Shown here one piece after another: positions 54,378 through 62,123 of a stretch of DNA of 64,000 nucleotides. How positions within the stretch are numbered: position 1 is the first letter of the stretch; every line of letters begins with the position of its first letter. Location: positions 3,844,001 through 3,908,000 of the forward strand of contig NZ_AP019308.1 in NCBI RefSeq assembly GCF_003945345.1, in the 5' to 3' direction. This DNA is from Paenibacillus baekrokdamisoli (GTDB lineage Bacteria > Bacillota > Bacilli > Paenibacillales > Paenibacillaceae). The notes under the pieces were generated by a model that saw nothing but the letters and a program-made list of their open reading frames with translations, was not told the DNA's origin and did not search any database. A program made the translations under genes and the position numbers.

Positions 54378-55510
54378 AAGTGATTGACCCCTTTAGAATA
54401 AAGGATTGACTGCTTTGTCTCGCCGGAGAACAAATGAGCTTTGTCCAATCTAAGATGAATACGAACTTGATCGCCAATCTGGACGTCCGTATGAGATTCC
54501 GCGCGCAACGTCAACTTGTCATGACTGACATCTGCTGTTAAATACGTATCCGAGCCCATTAACTCCTTCATTTCAATCTTGGCCTCAATGACCCATTCCG
54601 CCTCTGTCACCCTGCATTCGTTTTCCAACTGGATATGCTCCGAGCGCATGCCAAGCACGACATCGTTTTTTTTGAATTCACTTGCTTCCAGCATTGATGT
54701 AAAAGCACTTGGAAGCGGCAGCCTCCATCGTTTTGTTTCAAAATAAAATCGATTTTGTTCACGGGTTAAGCGCCCTTGAACGAAGTTCATTTGCGGTGTA
54801 CCTATGAAGCTTGCTACAAACATATTCGAAGGGTAATCATATAGTTGCTGGGGAGAATCCACTTGCTGAATTTCACCCGATTTCATGACGACAATACGGG
54901 TCCCCATTGTCATCGCTTCAACTTGATCATGTGTAACATAGACGGTTGTCGTTTGCAGGTTGGCATGCATACGAATCAGTTCCGCTCTAGTCTGCGCTCT
55001 GAGCTTGGCATCCAGATTTGACAGCGGTTCATCCATTAGAAATACTTTCGGATCCCGCACCATTGCCCTGCCCAAAGCGACACGCTGTTTTTGCCCCCCT
55101 GATAATTGATTGGGACGCCGTTCAAGCAAGTGGTCAATTTCTAATGCCCGGGCCACCCGGTTTACCTTCAACTCAATCTCGTGCTTATCAACTTTACGGA
55201 GCCGTAATCCTAAAGCGATATTTTCATAGATCGACAAGTTGGGATATAGGGCATAATTTTGAAATACCATCGCAATATCGCGATTTTTAGGAGATACATA
55301 GTTTATAAACTTATCGTCTATGTATATTTCTCCATCCGTAATTTCTTCAAGTCCAGCCAACATGCGCAGCGTAGTCGATTTGCCACAGCCTGAAGGTCCG
55401 ACAAGAACTAGGAACTCTCCGTCGCCGACCTCCAAATGAAAATTTTTTACAGAAGGATTTTCTTCCCCTTTATAAGCCTTGTACACATGGCGAAATGACA
55501 CTGTCCCCAT
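54374..55510 (-). CDS. msmX: Sugar ABC transporter ATP-binding protein (MsmX/UgpC type)
   Basis: The 378-aa ATPase has Walker A GPSGCGKSTT (about residue 38), Q-loop VFQNYALYPNL, signature LSGGQKQRVALGRA, Walker B KVFLMDEPLSNLDAKLR and switch His in VYVTHDQVEA. A C-terminal TOBE/MalK-like regulatory region follows. It lacks a long MalK-type inducer-binding extension. It is the only sugar-import ATPase in the window and could energise both cargo permease pairs and the ATPase-less importer at 19161-22282, as MsmX does for several importers in Bacillus. AAGGAGGC precedes the ATG. Confidence 0.9.
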   Translation of the reverse strand: MGTVSFRHVYKAYKGEENPSVKNFHLEVGDGEFLVLVGPSGCGKSTTLRMLAGLEEITDGEIYIDDKFINYVSPKNRDIAMVFQNYALYPNLSIYENIALGLRLRKVDKHEIELKVNRVARALEIDHLLERRPNQLSGGQKQRVALGRAMVRDPKVFLMDEPLSNLDAKLRAQTRAELIRMHANLQTTTVYVTHDQVEAMTMGTRIVVMKSGEIQQVDSPQQLYDYPSNMFVASFIGTPQMNFVQGRLTREQNRFYFETKRWRLPLPSAFTSMLEASEFKKNDVVLGMRSEHIQLENECRVTEAEWVIEAKIEMKELMGSDTYLTADVSHDKLTLRAESHTDVQIGDQVRIHLRLDKAHLFSGETKQSILYSKGVNHL

Positions 55511-55535
55511 TCATTTGCCTCCTTTATCTAAATTT

Positions 55536-56963
55536 TTAAGGTTTATTCGCATATTTATTGGTCATCAAGTTGTCGAATACTGCATTCGCCTTGGCTGCCG
55601 TTGATTTGCCGAGCATAACCTTCTGCAATTCCTCGTAATAACTGTTCCATTCCTGATTCCACACATTTATCACGATCCTTAGATTTTGTGACCACCAAGT
55701 GTCTTCCAAACTTATCGCTTCAAGCATTGATCTGCTCGTCGGATTAAGTAAGGATGTATCATCGAGCTTTATCGCCGGAATACTGACAGCAGCATTCGCA
55801 TAGAGAAGCTGTCCTTCTTGCGAAGTCAGATATTTCACAAATTGAATGGCTTCCTTCTTGTACGGACCAGCTTCAGTTACTGCTGCCGATGTTAAGGGAA
55901 TAAGCGGTGCTTTCGCATCCGGGTTAACCGAACCTTCATAAGCCGGCACTCTGAAGCTGATAATATCCGCCGGATTCATCCCCATTGTGAGTAACGATGC
56001 ATAAGTAAACGTACCTCCAATTGAATAAACGGCTTGCCCATTCGCGAATAATTGATCGCTCGGATCAATGTCCAGCATCGTCACCCCCGGAACGAGCAGC
56101 TCATTATTGCTCATCGTCTCTAGGAAATCTCCGATATGACTGTGCTTCGGGTCTATCATATTCTCTTTGCCGGTCATTAGCGCGGCATAGGATTCCGGGC
56201 CATTCTTCATATAATCGATGAAATCGGCAAACCAGTTTTGATAAAGGCTTGCATACCTGCCGCCGAACGTTAACGCCGGAACGCCTGTTGCGGACTTGGC
56301 TTTCTTCATATCTTCAATCCACGCTTCGATCGAAACAGGCGCCGTCTGTGGAATTCCAGCCTTCTTTAGCAATTTCGCATTAGCATAGATGATATAGTTC
56401 GAACCAATATCGATTGGTAAATTATACACTTCTCCGACTTTTCTATCCTTGTACCACGCACCCATGTTCACATTCGATTGCCATGCATCAACATGCGCTT
56501 GAGAGATCGTTACCTCGTTCAATCCGGTAGCCAAGAAGCTGTTCTTCCACGCCGGGTCGGCTTCGAGCTCGCCCTGTAAATTCGCTGCTATGCCACTTAA
56601 GGCCGCTACGCCTGCGCTTGCTGTTGACCAGTACAAGTAAATATCGGGCATCGTGCCCTCAGCTGCTGCAGCAAGCAAATATTGCACATAAGTTTGATCG
56701 GGAGTAATCGCTTGAGTCTCAACCGTTATCCCCGTATCTGCTTTGAATTTTTGCGCCACAGCTTTAAGCCCTGGATCGAAACCGACCTTCCAGTGCCACA
56801 AGGTTAATTTCACATCGCTTTTCGGAACCGACTCCGCGCCGGCAGGACTGGTTCCAGCAGATCTTCCGGATGCATTGTTACCATTACCACCGCAAGCGAT
56901 AACCACTACTAGAACGAATGCAAGTGATAAGAGCCGATAAGCTTTTCTCTTGATACTAGTCAT
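55536..56963 (-). CDS. Extracellular sugar-binding lipoprotein (CUT1)
   Basis: The lipoprotein has about 475 aa, with signal AYRLLSLAFVLVVVIACGG (lipobox Cys about 24), a Ser/Gly/Ala linker and an SBP_bac_1-like domain (VKLTLWHWKVGFDPGLKAVA; GTMPDIYLYWSTASAGVAAL; EAIQFVKYLTSQEGQLLYAN). ATG 56963 is preferred because AGGGGTGG precedes it 5 nt upstream; GTG 56972 lacks one. It is the first gene of the long minus-strand cargo operon and stands divergent to the second YesM/YesN pair. A strong -10 element and a cre-like site lie in its leader. Confidence 0.9.
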   Translation of the reverse strand: MTSIKRKAYRLLSLAFVLVVVIACGGNGNNASGRSAGTSPAGAESVPKSDVKLTLWHWKVGFDPGLKAVAQKFKADTGITVETQAITPDQTYVQYLLAAAAEGTMPDIYLYWSTASAGVAALSGIAANLQGELEADPAWKNSFLATGLNEVTISQAHVDAWQSNVNMGAWYKDRKVGEVYNLPIDIGSNYIIYANAKLLKKAGIPQTAPVSIEAWIEDMKKAKSATGVPALTFGGRYASLYQNWFADFIDYMKNGPESYAALMTGKENMIDPKHSHIGDFLETMSNNELLVPGVTMLDIDPSDQLFANGQAVYSIGGTFTYASLLTMGMNPADIISFRVPAYEGSVNPDAKAPLIPLTSAAVTEAGPYKKEAIQFVKYLTSQEGQLLYANAAVSIPAIKLDDTSLLNPTSRSMLEAISLEDTWWSQNLRIVINVWNQEWNSYYEELQKVMLGKSTAAKANAVFDNLMTNKYANKP

Positions 56964-56977
56964 TTGAACCACCCCTA

Positions 56978-56991
56978 TGGAAGCGTTTGCA
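56978..56991. promoter_or_regulatory. cre-like catabolite-repression site
   Basis: TGGAAGCGTTTGCA fits the CcpA-box pattern TGNAANCGNNNNCA. It lies between the predicted start of transcription and the ribosome binding site of the binding-protein gene, where bound CcpA would block elongation. Confidence 0.6.
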
Positions 56992-57007
56992 ATCGTCTTT
57001 AATTAAC

Positions 57008-57036
57008 ATTATAGCAGTCCATCCAATTGACAGAAA
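57008..57036 (-). promoter_or_regulatory. Predicted promoter of the long cargo operon
   Basis: A perfect TATAAT on the minus strand (57008-57013) has only TTTCTG 17 nt upstream (57031-57036). A strong -10 with a weak -35 fits activation by an AraC-type regulator such as the divergent YesN protein. Confidence 0.55.
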
Positions 57037-57187
57037 CGATAGAATACAACGATTATTTTTGTTTTCTCACGATATTAAACCGATTCATACGCATGAGAAT
57101 ATTTTCCTGATATACTAAATTCAAACCTTAACTGTAATAGTTGTAATAGATGCTTAAGGGCCTTAATGAAGGAGGTTTGCATACTAG

Positions 57188-58948
57188 GTGAGCATGAACA
57201 GCATGAAGAACTGGTTTCGAAGCGTTAAGCTGCGTTACAAAATGCTGATCTTGTTCAGCATCCTGATCGCTGTATTCGTTCTCAATATCAGCTATTTCTC
57301 CTTCAAGAAAACAGAGAGCTATTTGGATGAACTATCCAATAATGCCTACAAAGAAATGCTCGTACAGGCCAATGTAACCGCAGAGCTTCAGATTAAAAAT
57401 TACGAACGCATCATTAATACCCTCTATATTAGCGATGAATTTCAGAAATTATTAACTAGCTCCTATCAAACGGCATTCGATAAATATATCGCCAATAACC
57501 GCATTAAGGACTTTGTTGAATCCATCCTCAATACGTATGAGAACATGCCGGACATCAACATCTACCTCTTCAACCAGAATACTTTCTCTGGAATCGTATA
57601 TCCGGTATCAGACATTACCGATCTCTTCTGGAAAGATGAAGTATTGAAATATAGCGCAGCAGGCGTGCATTGGGTTCAGCGCAGACTCGAACTGCCCAAT
57701 GGCTCCTATTACAAGTTGGTTGCTGCCAAAGCGCTCAGGAACTCTGCCAACAACTCGGTTTACGGCATCCTCTCGCTCGAAATTGATCCTACCTTTATTT
57801 ACAATCAGATCAGCAATCTTGAATTATTTAAGGAAGGTAATGTGTTCGTTCTGGACCTGAACGGGACCATCATTTATAGCCTGAATAACTATTTGGCCGA
57901 GAAGCCCGGACAGCCCTTCCGATTCTCCCGTAAATTGAATGGGCAATCGGGCTCTTTCATCGAGAATATAGACGGGACCAACTATTTCGTCGTGTACGAT
58001 AAGATGCTCCACAGGAACTCCACGCTCGTCGGAATTACGCCGATCCAGGGTGCATTGCAAATATCCAATGAAGTCAGAGATTATAACATACGTATGGCCA
58101 TCCTGCTTATTCTGTTAGGTATAGCCATTATTTATTTCCTGTCGCGTTTATTCACCAGGAGAATCAGCTTATTAACTTCTGAGATGCTGAAGGTCAGCAG
58201 GGGAACGCCTGGCATCCAGCTCGATATGGAGAGCAATGACGAGATTGGCAAGATGAATCGTGTCTTCCATATGATGCTGAGCAAACTGAACAAGAACATG
58301 GAAGAAATGAGCGAACTGAAGACCCGGGAGTTTGAGCTCCAATTGAAGGCATTGCAGGCCCAAATAAACCCCCATTTCCTGTACAACACCTTATCTACAA
58401 TTAACTGGATGGCGATGAGTCTGAACGCCGACGATATTTCGCTGGCGATCAATGCGTTGGCCAAATATTATCGCACGGGTCTTAACAACGGCAAAGAAAT
58501 CGTTACTGTCAATGAAGAGCTTGAGCACATCAAATCCTACATCTACATTCAGAAAATCCGGGTGAAGGACAATATCGATTTTCGTTTTTCAATCGATCCG
58601 GAAGCACTGCCCTACCTCCTCCCGAAGATGGTGCTTCAGCCGATCGTAGAAAACGCCATTCAACACGGCATAGAGAAGCAGCGCAAAAGAGGCATTATTA
58701 CGATCGACATCAAGAAATCCGACAAATATATTTATTTCGAAGTTAGCGATGATGGCACAGGGATGCCCGAATCAGAGGCTGCTTCGTTGCTAACGTCAAT
58801 TCATGACAAAGGAAGCTATGGACTCTATCATATTGATAGCAAGATCAAGCTCTATTTTGGTTCTACATATGGATTGTCTATAAGCAGTGCCGAGAACCTC
58901 GGAACCAAAGTAACGATTACGATCCCTACCACAAGACAAATCCAATAG
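57188..58948 (+). CDS. YesM-type sensor histidine kinase (second pair)
   Basis: The 586-aa kinase has TM1 about 18-35 (YKMLILFSILIAVFVLNISY), an extracellular Cache-like sensor (about 40-300), TM2 (NIRMAILLILLGIAIIYFLS), a HAMP domain, and a His_kinase domain with His396 in QINPHFLYN. The ATP lid includes QPIVENAIQHGIEKQ and VSDDGTGMPE. GTG 57188 is favoured because AAGGAGGT lies 11 nt upstream, while the next ATG is 17 nt away. It is the first of a three-gene plus-strand unit (kinase, regulator, lipoprotein) inside the cargo, divergent to the importer operon it probably governs. Confidence 0.9.
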   Translation: MSMNSMKNWFRSVKLRYKMLILFSILIAVFVLNISYFSFKKTESYLDELSNNAYKEMLVQANVTAELQIKNYERIINTLYISDEFQKLLTSSYQTAFDKYIANNRIKDFVESILNTYENMPDINIYLFNQNTFSGIVYPVSDITDLFWKDEVLKYSAAGVHWVQRRLELPNGSYYKLVAAKALRNSANNSVYGILSLEIDPTFIYNQISNLELFKEGNVFVLDLNGTIIYSLNNYLAEKPGQPFRFSRKLNGQSGSFIENIDGTNYFVVYDKMLHRNSTLVGITPIQGALQISNEVRDYNIRMAILLILLGIAIIYFLSRLFTRRISLLTSEMLKVSRGTPGIQLDMESNDEIGKMNRVFHMMLSKLNKNMEEMSELKTREFELQLKALQAQINPHFLYNTLSTINWMAMSLNADDISLAINALAKYYRTGLNNGKEIVTVNEELEHIKSYIYIQKIRVKDNIDFRFSIDPEALPYLLPKMVLQPIVENAIQHGIEKQRKRGIITIDIKKSDKYIYFEVSDDGTGMPESEAASLLTSIHDKGSYGLYHIDSKIKLYFGSTYGLSISSAENLGTKVTITIPTTRQIQ

Positions 58949-58966
58949 CAGAAAAAGGGTGGAACT

Positions 58967-60193
58967 ATGCTGAAGATTGTAATTGCCGAAGATGCTGCCT
59001 TTGAAAGAGAAGGATTAGTCCGGAGCATTCCATGGAACGACTTGGGTATCGTCGTCGTTGGTGCTGCAGAAGATGGCAAGCAAGCTTGGGAGCTGATAGT
59101 AGAACATAATCCGGATATCGTTCTGACTGATATCAAGATGCCGATCGTTGACGGAATCGAGTTATCCAAAGCAGTGAACCGCGATTATCCATTAACCAAG
59201 CTTGTGTTTATTTCCGGGCATGAAGATTTTAATTTTGCGCTGGAAGCGATTAAATCCAAAGTATTGGCCTATATTCTGAAGCCCTATACCTTTCGCGAAA
59301 TAACGGATACGATTCGCCAGGTTGCCCTAATATGCATGGATGAGAAGGGCCGCGACGAGCAAATCCGGATCATTCAATCCAAGCTGGATGAAACACGACC
59401 TTTTTTCGAAGAAAAGCTATTGCAGGATATCATCAACGAACGGATCCAGGACGAGCTTACCTTGAACGAAAGACTACAATACTACGGACTCTACTTCGAT
59501 AAGTCCTGTTTTGCCGTCATCCTTCTTGATTTCGAGGCCACTTCGGTAACGGATCATGCCTTATCCGATAACTTGTATATCATTCGCAATCGCCCGGGGG
59601 AACTCATACTTCTCATCAATGAAGATCAAGCTCATCTCAACAGACGCGAAGATCTGGAGGCGATCGCGGTTGAACTGAAAGATCGGGTGAACGCCCGGCT
59701 TCAATCCGATGTGGCCATTTGTGTCAGTCGACCTTTCTCCCATTTATTGAATCTGGCATACGGCTGTAAAGAAGTATTGGAAGCCAAGAAACGACTTCCT
59801 ATGGTCGGACGTATCCATCCCGTATTTTATGAGGACGTGACCGGAGCCGATGATGTATTCGGACGATTAGACAGAATTGTTGCGGACGTCAAACGCTTTA
59901 TCCGGTTAAGGTACATGGACAACATTACTCTGAACGATATCGCCAGTGAAGTGTTCATGTCGCCCAATTATTTGAATTCCCTATTCAAGAAAGCAACTGG
60001 CAAAAACATTAACAAATATTTAATTGATTTTCGCATAACAACGGCTATGGAATTGCTATTGAAGCCTGACGCAACCGTCAACAGGGTCGCCGAGAAAGTC
60101 GGCTATCGTAATCTTGCTCATTTTAGCACCTTGTTCAAGAAACAATGCGGCATGACCCCGATGGAATATCGAGACTACAGATCAAACCAATAA
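58967..60193 (+). CDS. YesN-type response regulator (second pair)
   Basis: The 408-aa regulator has a receiver domain with acidic pocket AED, phospho-acceptor Asp55 in IVLTDIKMP and Lys in ILKPYTF. A middle region is followed by an AraC-type helix-turn-helix (about 305-405; ITLNDIASEVFMSPNYLNSL; NRVAEKVGYRNLAHFSTLFK). It lies 18 bp after the kinase gene. About 100 aa shorter than the YesN at 24259 in the middle region, it is probably not a recent duplicate. It should activate the divergent operon that starts at 56963. Confidence 0.9.
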   Translation: MLKIVIAEDAAFEREGLVRSIPWNDLGIVVVGAAEDGKQAWELIVEHNPDIVLTDIKMPIVDGIELSKAVNRDYPLTKLVFISGHEDFNFALEAIKSKVLAYILKPYTFREITDTIRQVALICMDEKGRDEQIRIIQSKLDETRPFFEEKLLQDIINERIQDELTLNERLQYYGLYFDKSCFAVILLDFEATSVTDHALSDNLYIIRNRPGELILLINEDQAHLNRREDLEAIAVELKDRVNARLQSDVAICVSRPFSHLLNLAYGCKEVLEAKKRLPMVGRIHPVFYEDVTGADDVFGRLDRIVADVKRFIRLRYMDNITLNDIASEVFMSPNYLNSLFKKATGKNINKYLIDFRITTAMELLLKPDATVNRVAEKVGYRNLAHFSTLFKKQCGMTPMEYRDYRSNQ

Positions 60194-60253
60194 GATGAAA
60201 TCTGAATGATCTGTTTAATTGACATAGACAAGCAGGAAGAGGAGCGCTGGCGA

Positions 60254-61942
60254 ATGATCAGAAATAGCCTATGGCCTCTGAAGAGAGCCGTTCTTGCATT
60301 GTTATTGGGATTACTGTTGCTTTCAGCATGTCAATCCGATTCTTCTATTGATCCGGCAACTTCACCTGATCCTGACGGGACGGCAGCATCGCTGGAAGCA
60401 AAAAATGACGAAATGGTTATTTCCGCCTATCAGGGAACGATTTACACAGGCCCCAAGAATGGGCCGAGTACGGAATATGCGAAATACATCAAAAGTCGGT
60501 TTAACATAAACGTTGATAGATTCGTGTGGTCATCTGGTGAGAACATCAAGAAGAAAATCAGCCTGTTTGCCGCATCAGGTGAAATGCCGGATATTATCCA
60601 ATTCGGAGTAGGTCCCGGCATGCTGCCCGATTTGCAAATCCCGCACGAAATGGCTGATAACGGAATGCTGCTCAATATTGAGCCCTATCTCAACAATAGC
60701 CCGAATCTCATGAAATACTTGACCCCGACCATTATAGATTCTTACCGCAATCCGAGTAATGGCAAACTCTATGTGCTGCCAAACTTCGCTGTCAACGAGC
60801 AGTTGATTGATGAGCTTACAATTGAGGTTAATAACGTTTTTATCGTTCGTGCAGATTGGCTTGAGAAGCTGCATTTGGAAGTTCCAACAACACCGGAAGA
60901 TTTTTACGAGATGCTGATCGCTTTCAAGAAAATGCCTGATTGGAATGGACAGCAGGTCATTCCTTACATGCCCTTCTGGAGGGGGGCAGAAATCCGTTCC
61001 CATATTGGTGCGATGTTTGGCATCTGGAAGTACAGAACTGCGGTTGATGAGGAAGCGCAACGGATGGTCGATTATCATGAAACAAAGGAATATCTCAGCT
61101 ACTTGAAATATGCAGCGAGGCTTTACAGGGAAGGACTTATTTATCCGGAAGCTTATAAGACGGACTGGGAAGATGCGTTTTACAACTATATCCCCACCCC
61201 TAGGGTAGGCCTTTCCAATCTAAGGCCCGGGGAGATTACATCCATGAATACAATGCTGCAGAAGCTCGATCCTAAGGCAAAATACGTTCCGATGCCATTG
61301 CCTAAAGCCCCTGGCGTTGGAAATAGCGAAATGGAGCGGATCAATAGGTTAGGCAGTTCTGCTATTATAATCAGTAAAAAAGTAAGCGATCCTGAGCGAT
61401 TGTTCCACTACCTGGATTGGATGGCCAGTGATGAAGGCTGGGCAACGGTAACCTTCGGTCCGCCTTCCAAAGAAAATGGCAGCTGGTATATCGACGAGAT
61501 GGGGCAGCTAATCGACAATCCCGAGCTCGCCGCGATGAAGAAAGCTGAAAACCCGGCATGGGAAAGCGATGTGCTGGGTGCCTGGCAGTATGGTTTGTCC
61601 GGCGTCTTGAAATACACGCGGAATTTAATTCTAGATCAATCCGGCGAGCCCGATCCTATTCGTCTACTCGCCAATAAAATGTATTCCAGCGATGTATATA
61701 TGGACATATCTTACGATATTCTTCAGAATCTTGCCCCTGGTCCAGAGAGAGCGGAGAAAGGAGCAGGGCTAGATAAGCTATTTGAAGAAGGAGAAGCCAG
61801 AATCGTCATGACCAGCACTAGCGATGCCGATGTAACTGTCATGTATGAGAAGATGATGAAGCAAGCTGTTGAGGCAGGATTTCTGGCCATTCTGAAAGAG
61901 GATTATGGTCGATACCAAACCGTGGAAAAAATGCTTGAATGA
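60254..61942 (+). CDS. LplA-like extracellular sugar-binding lipoprotein
   Basis: The protein is about 562 aa and has the lipoprotein signal LKRAVLALLLGLLLLSACQS (lipobox LSAC). The binding domain is of the larger LplA/YtcQ type (WSSGENIKKKISLFAASGEM; FHYLDWMASDEGWATVTFG). ATG 60254 gives a proper signal peptide and follows GAGGAG; ATG 60206 lacks a clear ribosome binding site. No permease gene accompanies it. Linked to the YesM/YesN pair in one unit, it may present ligand to the sensor kinase or serve one of the cargo permease pairs. It lies just inside the right transposon-like end, with a terminator after it. Confidence 0.85.
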   Translation: MIRNSLWPLKRAVLALLLGLLLLSACQSDSSIDPATSPDPDGTAASLEAKNDEMVISAYQGTIYTGPKNGPSTEYAKYIKSRFNINVDRFVWSSGENIKKKISLFAASGEMPDIIQFGVGPGMLPDLQIPHEMADNGMLLNIEPYLNNSPNLMKYLTPTIIDSYRNPSNGKLYVLPNFAVNEQLIDELTIEVNNVFIVRADWLEKLHLEVPTTPEDFYEMLIAFKKMPDWNGQQVIPYMPFWRGAEIRSHIGAMFGIWKYRTAVDEEAQRMVDYHETKEYLSYLKYAARLYREGLIYPEAYKTDWEDAFYNYIPTPRVGLSNLRPGEITSMNTMLQKLDPKAKYVPMPLPKAPGVGNSEMERINRLGSSAIIISKKVSDPERLFHYLDWMASDEGWATVTFGPPSKENGSWYIDEMGQLIDNPELAAMKKAENPAWESDVLGAWQYGLSGVLKYTRNLILDQSGEPDPIRLLANKMYSSDVYMDISYDILQNLAPGPERAEKGAGLDKLFEEGEARIVMTSTSDADVTVMYEKMMKQAVEAGFLAILKEDYGRYQTVEKMLE

Positions 61943-61980
61943 TGAGCGTGAGACGATCACTTTTTACATGAACAAAGCAA

Positions 61981-62020
61981 AAAACCTTGAAAGACCAAGC
62001 AATCTGGCCATCAAGGTTTT
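61981..62020 (+). terminator. Rho-independent terminator of the second YesMN-lipoprotein unit
   Basis: A 10-bp perfect stem (AAAACCTTGA 61981-61990 with TCAAGGTTTT 62011-62020) is extended by flanking CAAAG/CTTTG pairing. The tail GATCTTTG is U-rich. It ends 8 bp before the first TGAGAC box of the right end. Confidence 0.8.
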
Positions 62021-62027
62021 GATCTTT

Positions 62028-62105
62028 GTCTCAAAAATGTTACGTTATTTGTCTCATTTTACGTCGTAATCAGTCTCAATTATAGACGTTATCCACATGC
62101 CCACA
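62028..62105 (-). repeat. Right transposon-like end with three TGAGAC boxes
   Basis: Read inward on the minus strand, the end begins TGTGGGCA (62105-62098) then TGTGGATAACG (62097-62087). TGAGAC boxes are at 62073-62078, 62051-62056 and 62028-62033, spaced 22 and 23 bp. From 62097 the first box starts 19 nt in, exactly as in the left end; from 62105 the distance is 27 nt. Confidence 0.6.
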
Positions 62106-62110
62106 CCTAT
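62106..62110. repeat. Right copy of candidate 5-bp target-site duplication (CCTAT)
   Basis: CCTAT immediately follows CCCACA at 62105, and the same five bases precede TGTGGG at 26064. It lies 14 bp past the stop codon of the ABC exporter permease gene (which ends at 62124), so the insertion would sit just downstream of that gene without breaking it. Confidence 0.5.
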
Positions 62111-62123
62111 TCATTCATTTCCA

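Larger units (their letters stand above)
26064..62105. mobile_element. 36-kb carbohydrate-utilisation block bounded by transposon-like inverted ends
   Basis: The left end reads TGTGGGTAACGG inward from 26064. The right end, read inward on the minus strand, starts TGTGGG at 62105 and also has TGTGGATAACG at 62097. Aligning 25 bases of the left end with 25 from 62097 gives about 19 matches in inverted orientation. Both ends then carry TGAGAC boxes, four on the left and three on the right, mostly 22 bp apart. Ends starting TGT with multiple internal repeats are a mark of DDE transposases of the IS21, Tn552 or Tn7-like groups, whose repeats bind the transposase. With the right terminus at 62105, CCTAT flanks both sides. 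No transposase lies inside or elsewhere in the window, so the block would have to be moved in trans, be a decayed element, or be two unrelated end remnants. The cargo is all carbohydrate genes (26234-61942). Confidence 0.6.

Noticed and set aside
61378..62123. Search for a transposase or recombinase gene near the right end
   Set aside because: The only frames near the end are the lipoprotein and its shadows; no DDE or Tyr/Ser recombinase motif was found, nor near the left end.
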